A stretch of 64,000 nucleotides of DNA from Maribacter algarum (ex Zhang et al. 2020). Lineage in GTDB: Bacteria; Bacteroidota; Bacteroidia; Flavobacteriales; Flavobacteriaceae. The stretch lies in NCBI RefSeq assembly GCF_005885635.1, contig NZ_VATY01000001.1, positions 1,426,001 to 1,490,000 on the forward strand, in the 5' to 3' direction. The position numbers were made by a program, and so were the translations under genes. Below the pieces are notes generated by a model. It was not told where the DNA came from, did no database searches, and saw only the letters and a list, made by a program, of their open reading frames with translations. Positions within the stretch are counted from its first letter, which is position 1, and the number at the start of each line of letters is the position of its first letter. This document shows, piece by piece, positions 9,428 through 18,565 of this stretch.

Positions 9428-10489
9428 TTATAATTCAACCGTTCTACCTGTTCGGAAAGACTCATCCGCAGCCAAAACAATCCGAAGACTATTTACGGCA
9501 TCACGCAAGTGATTGCTTAAATTTAAATCTTCTTGAATGGCTTTTAAAAAGTATTCTTGCTCTAAAAGACAAAGTCCATCGTGATCAGGCTCTTCTGAAG
9601 TGTCGATGAATTCATCAGGCTTGGTGAAATTTCCATTAGTGTCAGTAGCGCTATGGTGCAATTTCAAAGCTCCGGTTTTGGAATGATCATCCACACTGTC
9701 CGAATCACCCTTAGCTTCATCTACAATTGAAACACAACCTTTTGGGCCGATAACATCTTTTACAAAAAAAGCAGTTTCGCTCATCATGGGCCCCCAACCA
9801 GCTTCATACCACCCTACAGAACCATCTTTAAACCGGACTTGTAACTGTCCGTAATTATACATTTTTGAGTCAATTTCATCGGAAAGGCGGGCACCTATTG
9901 CGCTTACACTTATAGGTTCAGATTGTGTCATCAGACACATCACGTCCACATAATGGACACCACAATCTACAATGGGAGACATGGAGTTCATGAGTTGTTT
10001 GTGCGTGTACCAATTGTCACCAGAACTTTGTTGGTTAAGATTCATTCGCATTACCAAAGGTTTTCCGAGAGTACGCGCAACCTCGACAAACTTGGCCCAA
10101 GCAGGATGCACGCGAAGAATATAACCTACCACCATTTTTTTGCCCTTCTCCAAAGCTAAATCAACTAACTCCTGCGCATCCGAAACGGTCAAGGCCAAAG
10201 GTTTTTCAATAAAAACATGTGCATCGTTATTTAAAGCCGTTTTGACATAATCATAATGTGTATCGGGATAGGTGTTTATCGAAACCGCATCCGGATTCGT
10301 TTCTTTCAAAGCCGTTTGATAATCACCAAAAGTAGGATAGCCTCCTAGCTCTTTGGAAAGATTTTCTCGACTTTCAGGTTTTCTGCTCACAAGACCTACG
10401 ATTTCAAATCCATCCATTTGATGATAAGCAAGCGCATGGGAGGTTCCCATATTTCCACAGCCTACGACTACTATTTTTAGTTTTTTCAT
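9428..10489 (-). CDS. Gfo/Idh/MocA-family NAD(P)-dependent oxidoreductase
   Basis: This 353-residue cytoplasmic protein (no signal peptide) has an N-terminal Rossmann fold with VVVGCGNMGTSH, a FIEKPLALT motif that supplies the conserved lysine, and a C-terminal alpha/beta substrate domain with DCGVHYVDVM (a catalytic histidine in the GxHxxD position). Family members oxidise or reduce sugars, inositols and 3-keto-sugars. It is 12 bases downstream of the PQQ dehydrogenase on the same strand, which suggests a shared sugar-oxidation role. The substrate is not predictable by eye. Confidence 0.88.
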   Translation of the reverse strand: MKKLKIVVVGCGNMGTSHALAYHQMDGFEIVGLVSRKPESRENLSKELGGYPTFGDYQTALKETNPDAVSINTYPDTHYDYVKTALNNDAHVFIEKPLALTVSDAQELVDLALEKGKKMVVGYILRVHPAWAKFVEVARTLGKPLVMRMNLNQQSSGDNWYTHKQLMNSMSPIVDCGVHYVDVMCLMTQSEPISVSAIGARLSDEIDSKMYNYGQLQVRFKDGSVGWYEAGWGPMMSETAFFVKDVIGPKGCVSIVDEAKGDSDSVDDHSKTGALKLHHSATDTNGNFTKPDEFIDTSEEPDHDGLCLLEQEYFLKAIQEDLNLSNHLRDAVNSLRIVLAADESFRTGRTVEL

Positions 10490-10501
10490 GTGTAAATTCC
10501 T

Positions 10502-12610
10502 TTATTCTAACGCAAAAGCAATAATCTGATTTCCTTTCTCCGTTCCTAATTTTTCGCCCCCACAGGCGACGGCAATATATTGTTTACCATTGACTTCGTA
10601 CATTGCTGGTGTTGCAAAAGCGGCTGCGGGTAGTTTGTATTCCCAGAGTAAATCGCCGGTATATTTATTAAAAATCCTAAAATAGCCATCCTTGGTGGCG
10701 CCGATAAAGAGGAGTCCGTTTTCGCTGACCACAGCTCCGCCGTAATTTTCAGTACCAGTACCTTTTCCAGCTTCACCCAATTGTGGCGTATCCCCAAAAG
10801 GAATTGACCAAATATATTCGCCGGTGTTTAAGTCTATCGCATGCATAGTTCCCCATGGAGGGGAAATACCTGGGAGGCCCTTACTATCTAAAAATTTATT
10901 ATATCCTGTATGTTTGTAGTTTACACCATCAGTTGACTTGGTAATTTTTTCAGCTACACTATGCTGTAATTCCTCTTCGTATAAAAACCGAAGTAAAGCA
11001 TCCATTTCATCTTTTTCGATTTGAGGGAAACCAGTCATCATTCCTTTTCCGATGGTAATGATATCAGCGACCTCTTTTTTGTCTTTTCGCAATTGTAAAT
11101 CTAGCAATGAAGGAAATCCGCTAGCTTCCAATCCTTCTCGATTGGTTTGATGACAACTAGCACAATAGTTTTGATAGGAGACCTGTCCTTTTGGAGTGTT
11201 TTCAGCAAGTTCATCTGCAAGACCCAGTTGAAGATTCCAAGCCATTTCATTGGAATTTATATAAATGATTCCGTCCTCGGGGTCTGCAGCGGTCCCTCCC
11301 CACTCGGCCGCACCGTCATATCCTGGAAGTAAAAAACTAGGCATTAAAGCTGGTGGGGCATATTGACGTTTATCCGAAGCCTTAAAAATTTCCAATAGTT
11401 CTTCTTTGTTTTCTGCGAAGGGGCTAATATCGGCTTCGGTTAAATTTTGCGACTGTCTCGCAAAGGGCTTGGGTATAACAGGCAGGGGCTGCGTTGGCCA
11501 TGCTTCTTCACGGTTAATAGTAGAATTTGGCATTGGTACTTCGGCAATATCAAATAAGGGTTTACCCGTAATCCGATTAAAAACATAAACATAACCTTGT
11601 TTGGTAACCTGCGCCACGGCAGGAATTTTTCTGCCGTCACGCTCCACCATCAAAAGATTAGGAGGCGCAGGAGGGTCACGGTCCCAAATGTCGTGGTGTG
11701 TAAATTGAAAATGCCAAAGGCGTTTTCCCGTATTGGCATCCAATGCCAAAAGACAATTGGCATATAGATTACTTCCCAAACGGTCACCACCATAAAAATC
11801 GGGTGCAGCGGAACCTGTAGGCACATAAATGATTTCAGCCTCTTCATCGACCGCCATTCCAGCCCAATTGTTGGCAGCACCAACTATTGGACTTTCCCTT
11901 GGGTCTGAGCTCCAAGTCTCGTAACCCTCTTCCCCTTTTTCTGGCAGGGTATGAAAAACCCATTCAACTTTCCCTGTAATGATATTGAAAGCGATAATGT
12001 CTCCCGGAGGAGCGCCGGCACCTTCTGATAAACGCAATGGCATAACAATAATATCTTTGAAGACCGCACCAGGAGTATTTGAAATCACGAACTTGTTTTG
12101 AGCGGATTTTGGCATTCCTGAACGCATATCGACTTTTCCGTTATCTCCAAAGGAAGGAATAGGTTTCCCAGTTAGGGCATCCAAGGCGAAAAGATTAGAA
12201 CCCCTTGTACATAGAATTCGTTTATCATTGCCTTTTTCCCAATACGAAACACCCCGAGAAGTCGAATGCCAGACCTTGACGGAATCACCAAACTGCCAAA
12301 TTTCTTTTCCAGTTTCGGCATTTAGCGCAACAACTCGTAATGCCGCGGTAACTCCGTATAAAATAGAATCAACGACAATAGGGTTCATTTGCATTTGTCC
12401 AAAATCGGTGGCTTTGTATGACCAAGCAACTTTCAGGTTTTGAACATTTTCAGGTGTAATTTGTGAAAGCGTAGAGTAGTGGCTTCGGCCTGAGTCTCCC
12501 AAATAAGAAGTCCATGTGGTGTATTCTTTTTTGGCAGTATTTTTTTCTTCGGGATGGCATCCCACTATCATTAATACCAATACAACAAACAGGCATTTTT
12601 GTGATGACAT
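10502..12610 (-). CDS. PQQ-dependent dehydrogenase lipoprotein with inserted cytochrome c domain
   Basis: This 702-residue quinoprotein has a lipobox (VGC18). WSYLGDSGRSHYSTLSQI...NVQNLKVAW is the typical opening of PQQ beta-propeller dehydrogenases, and tryptophan-docking-type repeats (ALNAETGKEIWQF, ALDALTGKP, ALDANTGKRLWHF, AIDLNTGEYIWSIP, IFNKYTGDLLWEY) mark the blades. A c-type cytochrome segment (about residues 475-550) is inserted late in the propeller, with heme motif CASCH at 483-487 and a probable Met ligand in GKGMMTGFP. The enzyme should oxidise an alcohol or sugar in the periplasm and pass electrons through its own heme. It heads a likely two-gene operon with the Gfo/Idh/MocA gene. 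Confidence 0.9.
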   Translation of the reverse strand: MSSQKCLFVVLVLMIVGCHPEEKNTAKKEYTTWTSYLGDSGRSHYSTLSQITPENVQNLKVAWSYKATDFGQMQMNPIVVDSILYGVTAALRVVALNAETGKEIWQFGDSVKVWHSTSRGVSYWEKGNDKRILCTRGSNLFALDALTGKPIPSFGDNGKVDMRSGMPKSAQNKFVISNTPGAVFKDIIVMPLRLSEGAGAPPGDIIAFNIITGKVEWVFHTLPEKGEEGYETWSSDPRESPIVGAANNWAGMAVDEEAEIIYVPTGSAAPDFYGGDRLGSNLYANCLLALDANTGKRLWHFQFTHHDIWDRDPPAPPNLLMVERDGRKIPAVAQVTKQGYVYVFNRITGKPLFDIAEVPMPNSTINREEAWPTQPLPVIPKPFARQSQNLTEADISPFAENKEELLEIFKASDKRQYAPPALMPSFLLPGYDGAAEWGGTAADPEDGIIYINSNEMAWNLQLGLADELAENTPKGQVSYQNYCASCHQTNREGLEASGFPSLLDLQLRKDKKEVADIITIGKGMMTGFPQIEKDEMDALLRFLYEEELQHSVAEKITKSTDGVNYKHTGYNKFLDSKGLPGISPPWGTMHAIDLNTGEYIWSIPFGDTPQLGEAGKGTGTENYGGAVVSENGLLFIGATKDGYFRIFNKYTGDLLWEYKLPAAAFATPAMYEVNGKQYIAVACGGEKLGTEKGNQIIAFALE

Positions 12611-12756
12611 CGAATTTAAAATTTTGATTCCTATTTAAAAGTAAGCAAAAAGACAATGTTCCCAAATCAGAATAGCACCAACATTTTTTTTGAAAAAATA
12701 ATCAGCGCTTAACGCCATATGAAGTTCTGAAAACCTCTTTGTCCTAAGATTCCAGT

Positions 12757-13224
12757 TTACTGCTTAAGGTAAAACGTGATTTTAGTACAACCAGTGTTAG
12801 ACTCCCTAGTTGTTAAGATAAGTGTGTTGCCGACTATTTCCATTGTTGCGGTACTACACTCTTGAGCTACAGGCCCTTCATCTACGCAAAGCTCAAGGCT
12901 ACGGCCACTTAAGCTGAAAGTACCCGCAGTTGATAACGAGATTGGAATTGCTAAGAGTACACTACTTCTACTTCTACTGAAAACACCAGAGTCAAATATG
13001 TATCTTTCAAAACGGCAAAGAAATTCTGGGTCGTCTGTGCATGGTTCATTCGAAATAAAGTCGCTGTTCTTAGCGGAATTGTCTCTTGAATCGTCACAGT
13101 TTCTTAATTCCGTGGCCTGCATAATCCAAGTCCCCTCAAAGGAAGCATCAGGTTCACCCTTACTACATGAAATTAACATAAAGGAAGAAAAGAAGAAAAT
13201 CGCATAAAAACTCATATAATCCAT
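12757..13224 (-). CDS. Small lipoprotein, lipocalin-like
   Basis: This is a 155-residue predicted lipoprotein (lipobox LISC; an alternative ATG at 13215 gives a more standard signal peptide). The mature start, FEGTWIMQATELRNCDD, and the following alternating beta pattern with six or more cysteines (paired in CTDDPEFLCRF and LELCVDEGPVAQEC) resemble the lipocalin-like small lipoproteins common in Flavobacteriia. No catalytic residues can be identified. It is isolated between the PQQ dehydrogenase and a decayed region. Confidence 0.6.
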   Translation of the reverse strand: MDYMSFYAIFFFSSFMLISCSKGEPDASFEGTWIMQATELRNCDDSRDNSAKNSDFISNEPCTDDPEFLCRFERYIFDSGVFSRSRSSVLLAIPISLSTAGTFSLSGRSLELCVDEGPVAQECSTATMEIVGNTLILTTRESNTGCTKITFYLKQ

Positions 13225-13226
13225 AA

Positions 13227-13446
13227 CCAGCGTTTTAGGGATTTCTTCAGCTGGCGCAAGGATCGGGCTATATGAGCACCGAAGTTGAAACCAAAGAAAT
13301 CGATTACATTTTTGGTTTTAATGGCACTTTGACTATTGAAGGTAGGGAAACCAAGCCTGAAATATGTTAAAAGATGGCTAAAACTCGAAATTAAAGCGGA
13401 AATTTTTAATGCTGATGTAACGCAATTATTCAATATGAGCTTTTAA
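13227..13446 (+). pseudogene. Decayed remnant of an unidentified + strand gene
   Basis: This stretch between two minus-strand genes reads as protein-like sequence on the + strand only if frames are changed. One frame gives a short run ending RFRDFFSWRKDRAI, a second gives MSTEVETKEIDYIFGFNGTL (from 13272, stop at 13368), and a third gives LKYVKRWLKLEIKAEIF and continues NADVTQLFNMSF to a TAA at 13444-13446. The final part has an amphipathic pattern and a terminal aromatic residue, as in an outer-membrane or beta-rich protein C-terminus. No intact start is present. The family is not recognised, and chance cannot be excluded. Confidence 0.3.
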
Positions 13447-13470
13447 AGCGTTGTCCATATTAAAAAATTA

Positions 13471-14373
13471 TTAGCAGATGGCCGTTAAAAAAAGCAATTG
13501 CTTTATAAACCATAAAAACGAAAGTCCAGGAGCGTCATTTTTGATTTTTTCTTTGATATAGAAACGAGCTTCTGCGCGATTCCAGGCCAAGATTACGGAC
13601 TTGTATTCAATATCCTTAGAGATTGCATAGATTGTCTTAAGTTGTTCTATTTGTAAGGCCAGTTCTTCAATACCGCGATATTTTTTTCCTTCTCCATAGA
13701 GTTTTTCTACAATCTTCCTATCCTTAGAAATTATACTTTCGGGAGTTTTTTCAAGAATGCATTGTAAGGTGTTTTCATCCGAAATTTTTCGAAGCATGTC
13801 TTGAAGTTCTTCTTGATAAAGGTAGTTGGCCCCACCATGCGCCTCATTTAATTCGTATCCATATGATTGTACGTGATCATCAGGAGTCATATTGATTCCG
13901 AAAGGGATATATGATAAATTGATTTTGGTGTCTGTGCCTTTTTGAGGAATTACAGCTTCTAAAAAGAAAACCGAAGAGGTGATTTGATATTCTGTACTTT
14001 CCGATTTAGGAAGGAACGTCTGAAGGCCAAAATTTTCTGGTAAGATTGTATGAAGCTCCTTATTTGATGATAATTTTTTGCGCCAGCTACAACCATCCCA
14101 TTTTGTTTGCAAGGTCGTATACGCTCCACTAGAATTTTTAAAAGCGCCAACAGCAGTTTCAGTATAACATCCGCAACCTTCCTCTGTAAAAGCAACTTTT
14201 AAATAGCCATTTTTAGAGTCGTCGACAATTTCATATCGACCGCCATGTTCTTCGTTTGGATTGATTTTACCTCCTACTTCGTCCCATAGTAGATTTTTTA
14301 GTGACTGTTTTTGAGCCTCGACGGAATACGTTGCTATCAAACTAAATACAATGCATAGCGCTATGGTTTTCAT
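13471..14373 (-). CDS. Secreted protein of unknown function
   Basis: This 300-residue protein has a signal peptide ending SVEAQ. It has a CGCY pair in VAFTEEGCGCYTE and a KWDGCSW motif in the first half, and a helical C-terminal half (ISKDRKIVEKLYGEGKKY, ELALQIEQLKTIYAISKD). I do not recognise a family. It is the last gene of a close minus-strand run (PhyH, SGNH, PqqB-like, glycosidase, this gene) with only nine bases separating it from the glycosidase, so it is probably co-expressed with carbohydrate-active proteins. The N-terminal ELHTILPENFGLQTF region may be a beta-sandwich, but this is a guess. Confidence 0.65.
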   Translation of the reverse strand: MKTIALCIVFSLIATYSVEAQKQSLKNLLWDEVGGKINPNEEHGGRYEIVDDSKNGYLKVAFTEEGCGCYTETAVGAFKNSSGAYTTLQTKWDGCSWRKKLSSNKELHTILPENFGLQTFLPKSESTEYQITSSVFFLEAVIPQKGTDTKINLSYIPFGINMTPDDHVQSYGYELNEAHGGANYLYQEELQDMLRKISDENTLQCILEKTPESIISKDRKIVEKLYGEGKKYRGIEELALQIEQLKTIYAISKDIEYKSVILAWNRAEARFYIKEKIKNDAPGLSFLWFIKQLLFLTAIC

Positions 14374-14382
14374 AAAGGTTTA

Positions 14383-16416
14383 CTATTTGAAGGTATAAGA
14401 AATAGGCATATCTAGGTTTGACGAAGTTTCAAGAAGAGTTTTCCCATTAGTATTATCAACTATTCGAATGGTTGCCATTTCACCATTTCGCTCTATTTCA
14501 ACATCAAAATTTTGTCTAAAGGCCTTGATATTGCGAAGTGCCATTTTATCCCAACCTTTTGGTAATCTCGGCATGACGGTAAAACTATTTAACCCGGTCG
14601 GATTAATACCAAACATTCCTTCAACAAATACTCGGGCATACAATCCACTCTCCGCAGATAAATGTGCCATGCTTCCTTCAGGAAAAGCTTCAACAACATA
14701 AGGAACTCTTGCTCCCAGTAAACGTTCTTTCGAAAACTCTTCTAGTTTATTAAGAGAAACTTCTGTGGCTCCCGCAAGTAGTGTTCCGCGAAGGGCATAG
14801 AGCGTCCCACGGTCCCAAAAAATTTCAGAAACTTCAGGATTGGGATTATTCTTTTCTACATGTACGCCGTTGCCAGACCAGAGGCGCTCGAATAAGGCTT
14901 TAATAGTATCGTCTTTTCTGTCATTTATGCCAACTACTAGCGGCATGCAGATCCAGTGACGAAGGGTTTTGTGTCCGTCGTAGTAACGATAGGTTTCCAA
15001 TCCTTCTATATTTGCTCCGAAATAGTTTTCAATCGCTTTTTTAAGAGCTTTCGATTGTCTTTGATATCTTTTCAATGTAGATTTTGATTTCCCAATAGAC
15101 CTTCCTAAATCCGTGGCGTGTCGTAAAGCCCCATAATATAATGCTGAGGTAGATAAATTGGCAGTACCAGTTTCAACACGACCTTCCATCTCATCAGATT
15201 CTGATTTTACAACACCTTCTTTGTTCAATTGTCTATTGCTGTATTCTAAACACCAGCTTATTAGTGGCCATAATTCATTGGCGACTTTTTTATCTCCAGT
15301 GGCTAACGCAAATTGACTCGCACCATAAGCTATCATGGCTGCATCACCTCTGTCTAGAGGTGAAGGCGGCGGAAGCCCTTCAACTTCAAAAGCGTAGGGA
15401 AGCTTGGTATATTCAGGATTTGTCATTTTGGCAAAAGCGCGATACATATTCATAGCCGATTCGTCCCCAGTGCTATATCCCAAATATGGAAAAAATGGAC
15501 TTACATATTCTGCTTGGTCGTTGGCCCAAATACCGACGTAGTAACGACCTCCTCCAGGTGAGTGAATCAGTCCTAATTTGGACTCAAAAATACTTTCAGA
15601 AGCTCTGATTTTTGAAAACTCAAATAGGGTGTTCAAAATAGGGTTAGGTGTTTCTAGATTCAAAGAACCTGACATTTGTTTCAAGAAAGCTTTACGTTCA
15701 TAATAAGTTTCTTTTGCTGATTTGGATGGAGTTTTTTCGTTATTTAAGACGGCAGCAATACGAACTGAAAAAGTGATAGAACCTTTGGGCTCTAGAGTAA
15801 ATTCAGAAGGTGCATCTGAAGAAATTAATGTGATGAATTCACCATCAGTTCCAAGAGTTTTGTATTCAAGGGCTCTATTTTTTGCTTGAAAAGAAATAGT
15901 CTCTTGGCCAGCATTGATAAGGGTCAATTTTTCTAAGAACAAACGTTCTGAACTTGATGGGAGAAAAGAGCGCTTTAAAACTATACCTGATGTTGAAGGA
16001 AGGTGTTTAAAGTGCAACATTCCATTAATTACAACTTTTTGAACTGGCCCGGGAGCAAACTGCTTATCCCCAACAAAAAGATTTGGAAGAATCGCGTCAG
16101 AATAGGTGTCTTTTAAATAGGAACGATATACATACCAACTTGGGTCATTTTCTTTGATAAAAGGATGCAATTGTGGAAAGAACACCTGACGGTCAATAGC
16201 CAGCTTACCCAAAGAATCAATAGCATAGGAAACGATTCCTGCAACACGTTTGCCCGCCATTTCGATATTGTCTGAATAGGCTTGAGATGTGCTTCCATCA
16301 AAGACGCGTTCGATTTCTGTAGACGAAACTATGGTCCATTGATTATCTTGAGCAATAGATTGCCACCCAAGGAAAAGCAAAACAAAGGGTATTGATAACC
16401 GGCACGATTTTATCAT
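14383..16416 (-). CDS. Secreted six-hairpin glycosidase, alpha-L-rhamnosidase-like
   Basis: This 677-residue exported protein has a signal peptide ending SIAQ. The N-terminal ~240 residues are beta-rich. From about 260 to 600 there is an (alpha/alpha)6 toroid with GVPRGD-like landmarks: GIWANDQAEYVSPFFPYLG, DRGDAAMIAYGASQFALATGDKKVANELWPLISWCLEY and LSAESGLYARVFVEGMFGI. It closes with the beta-domain signature FTVMPRLPKGWDKMALRNI. This is the plan of GH78/GH106-like and related clan enzymes. Acidic residues in KSESDEMEGRVE and WDRGT are candidate catalytic positions. Overlapping operon context with an esterase and a PqqB-like protein points to glycan or glycoside removal in the periplasm. GH family membership needs a profile search. 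Confidence 0.7.
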   Translation of the reverse strand: MIKSCRLSIPFVLLFLGWQSIAQDNQWTIVSSTEIERVFDGSTSQAYSDNIEMAGKRVAGIVSYAIDSLGKLAIDRQVFFPQLHPFIKENDPSWYVYRSYLKDTYSDAILPNLFVGDKQFAPGPVQKVVINGMLHFKHLPSTSGIVLKRSFLPSSSERLFLEKLTLINAGQETISFQAKNRALEYKTLGTDGEFITLISSDAPSEFTLEPKGSITFSVRIAAVLNNEKTPSKSAKETYYERKAFLKQMSGSLNLETPNPILNTLFEFSKIRASESIFESKLGLIHSPGGGRYYVGIWANDQAEYVSPFFPYLGYSTGDESAMNMYRAFAKMTNPEYTKLPYAFEVEGLPPPSPLDRGDAAMIAYGASQFALATGDKKVANELWPLISWCLEYSNRQLNKEGVVKSESDEMEGRVETGTANLSTSALYYGALRHATDLGRSIGKSKSTLKRYQRQSKALKKAIENYFGANIEGLETYRYYDGHKTLRHWICMPLVVGINDRKDDTIKALFERLWSGNGVHVEKNNPNPEVSEIFWDRGTLYALRGTLLAGATEVSLNKLEEFSKERLLGARVPYVVEAFPEGSMAHLSAESGLYARVFVEGMFGINPTGLNSFTVMPRLPKGWDKMALRNIKAFRQNFDVEIERNGEMATIRIVDNTNGKTLLETSSNLDMPISYTFK

Positions 16417-16418
16417 GT

Positions 16419-17441
16419 TTATAAATTGAATATTTGATTGAATTTAGCAATGTTGAATCCGTTTTTCAAAACAGTTTTGGACTGCTTGCTATCGAAATCC
16501 AACAAACTGTTGGTATGATTAAAGTGGATAAAATAAATTTTTGATTTTTCAGGTTCGGGGAGTTCTTCAAACAATGCCATGCTCTCAATAACAAACGGAT
16601 GTGGAATTTGCGAAACATCCCTTGTATTTAGTTCGTCGCCATCATAAAAACTAGCGTCTAAAAAAGCGTAATCTACTGTTTTTATAACATCTGTAATATT
16701 GGTTTCCCATTTCTCCCATTTGTCAATATCGGGAATGAACAGAATACTTTTGTTTGGACCAATGATTTTATAACCAACGGTTTCCGAGAATTCATCACGA
16801 TGAGGTACTTGTAATGGAATCACTTTTAAATTAGAGGTTAACGAAAGAACAGTTTTATTGTCAATAGGATGCAAATCAATATTCTTTTGAAAAACCAACT
16901 GACTCCATGGTCCGTTTTGTTCCAAAAAATCTTTCATTTTGGGCATTACATAGGTCGGAATGGCATTGGCATTGGTTGCTTCTTTACCCAAATACATGAG
17001 TCCAGAATAATGCCCAATATGGGCATGAGTTAAGAAAATGCCGTTAGGTAGTTCTTCAGCATCCCAAGAGGCATTTCTTTTTAATAGTTTTACTTGTTCG
17101 GATATATCTGGGGTAGCATCGAAAAGAAAGGTTTGTTTATTATCATGGTCAAGAAACCCAAGCGAAACCACCTTTCTATTCGGATTAGGATTTTCAAACA
17201 AATCAGCACAACATTCTTTTTTACAGGCAATGTGTGGAGAGCCTGCATCTTGAACGGTCCCTAGAACAATTAAAGAAACGCCACTTTCGGCCGAAGGTTT
17301 AGATAGAATGTTAACAGTCTTATTCTCTAGAACGGGTTTTTTGGTATTCTCGTGACAGTTAATTAAAATAGAAAGCAAAACAAGAACACCTATGGATTTT
17401 TTAAGAAAATTGTGGATTTTGTAAAACAGGGTTTTTGACAT
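16419..17441 (-). CDS. PqqB-like metallo-beta-lactamase-fold lipoprotein
   Basis: This 340-residue MBL-fold protein has an N-terminal lipoprotein signal (INC29). The PqqB-type opening LIVLGTVQDAGSPHIAC with a Cys73/Cys77/Cys78 cluster is present. The metal motif is T-H139-A-H141-I-G143-H144, in which glycine replaces the usual aspartate of HxHxDH. Later ligands appear in VPHRDEFSE and FIHFNHTN. PqqB proteins in PQQ producers are cytoplasmic and take part in PQQ biosynthesis. This copy is exported and sits in a glycosidase/esterase operon, so a role as a periplasmic hydrolase is more likely. No pqqA, C, D or E genes are present in the window. Confidence 0.82.
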   Translation of the reverse strand: MSKTLFYKIHNFLKKSIGVLVLLSILINCHENTKKPVLENKTVNILSKPSAESGVSLIVLGTVQDAGSPHIACKKECCADLFENPNPNRKVVSLGFLDHDNKQTFLFDATPDISEQVKLLKRNASWDAEELPNGIFLTHAHIGHYSGLMYLGKEATNANAIPTYVMPKMKDFLEQNGPWSQLVFQKNIDLHPIDNKTVLSLTSNLKVIPLQVPHRDEFSETVGYKIIGPNKSILFIPDIDKWEKWETNITDVIKTVDYAFLDASFYDGDELNTRDVSQIPHPFVIESMALFEELPEPEKSKIYFIHFNHTNSLLDFDSKQSKTVLKNGFNIAKFNQIFNL

Positions 17442-17453
17442 TATTTGTTGATT

Positions 17454-18554
17454 CTAATACCTTCTGAGAAGGTTTGACAATGCTTCTTCATAGGCCTTTG
17501 CATATTGTTCCATTCCTAAATCGGTAGGATGTGTACCATCAACAAAAGCATCATTTGAAAGATTGATTTTGCTTTTAGGAAGCAGGTATAAATTTCTAAT
17601 TTTTGAGCGTTGAAAATCAATAAAAACTTCACTTGTCCAGCGATTTAAGGTTTCATAAACCTTCTTTCGAGAACTATCAACATCTCCATCACTATAGCCA
17701 GCATGGTGAGTCAGTAAAATTCGAGCATTTGGTCTTTTGGTTCGGATATGTCGAATGCTGGTTCGCAGACGTTTTTTGATTTCTTCTTCGGTCCGCTCCT
17801 CATTTGGACTCAAATTTGGTAGACAATCAAGAACATAAACCATAGCATCTACCTCAGCAACAAATTTGAGCACTTCCTGTTCCAATCGACCATTCCCTGA
17901 AAAACCTAAGTTGACCACAGGACAATCCAACTTTCGACCTAAAATGTTGGTCCATGCCATACCAGGTCTTGAGGCGCATGCGCCTTGCGCAATGGACGTT
18001 CCATAAACTACGATTGGTTTTTCTTTTCGCTGCGGAAGAAATTTGATTTTACTTCCTTTCGGGATTCCAATTCTAAGGTTTTTACAATTGTTGTAAAGTG
18101 GAAGGTACAATTGATATTCCCGACCACCTTTTGGGCTTTTTTCAGTTTTGAAATGAAATTGAACGGTATCTCCGAATGTTCTATCACCTCGATACCATAA
18201 CCATTCATTGGCTTCATTTTTTCCATACAAATCAACTCCGCTTACTCCCGTGGCTGGCATGTGGTTCATGGCGTGATTTCCATCAACCTCATATTCTATT
18301 TGCAGGCTATCAGCATCCGTTTTAAATCGGATAGCGAGTCCTGCCGCATGTCTAGAAAGTGACCAAACAGGTTTTCTCACAACATTTTCGGCTGCGTCCG
18401 GCAAACGATTATAACCGATATCTGACCAACCTTGACCGTCAATTTGGTCAAGACTTTCTAAAGGATTGTGCCAAGAATAGTCATTGGTTTCTTGGGCTGA
18501 AATGGGTAAAATCACAAAAACAAACAAAAGACAAACCCCGAAGAAATCGTTCAT
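17454..18554 (-). CDS. SGNH/GDSL-family esterase, secreted
   Basis: This 366-residue protein has a signal peptide ending PISAQ. The N-terminal ~170 residues form a beta-sandwich (the SGNH N-domain seen in carbohydrate esterases). The catalytic domain starts at VVYGTSIAQG with nucleophile S187; the later blocks are GFSGNG (Gly block), a missing canonical GxND but VLDCLPN in its place, and the D339-G-T-H342 catalytic pair in FVDGTHPTDLG. Members de-acetylate or de-acylate sugars. It lies 12 bases downstream of the PhyH gene and 12 bases upstream of the PqqB-like gene in a close operon, consistent with carbohydrate processing. Confidence 0.85.
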   Translation of the reverse strand: MNDFFGVCLLFVFVILPISAQETNDYSWHNPLESLDQIDGQGWSDIGYNRLPDAAENVVRKPVWSLSRHAAGLAIRFKTDADSLQIEYEVDGNHAMNHMPATGVSGVDLYGKNEANEWLWYRGDRTFGDTVQFHFKTEKSPKGGREYQLYLPLYNNCKNLRIGIPKGSKIKFLPQRKEKPIVVYGTSIAQGACASRPGMAWTNILGRKLDCPVVNLGFSGNGRLEQEVLKFVAEVDAMVYVLDCLPNLSPNEERTEEEIKKRLRTSIRHIRTKRPNARILLTHHAGYSDGDVDSSRKKVYETLNRWTSEVFIDFQRSKIRNLYLLPKSKINLSNDAFVDGTHPTDLGMEQYAKAYEEALSNLLRRY

Positions 18555-18565
18555 AATTATTATGT

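Noticed and set aside
13212-13433. 73-residue minus-strand frame
   Set aside because: It is antisense to the protein-like remnant and shows no recognisable features.
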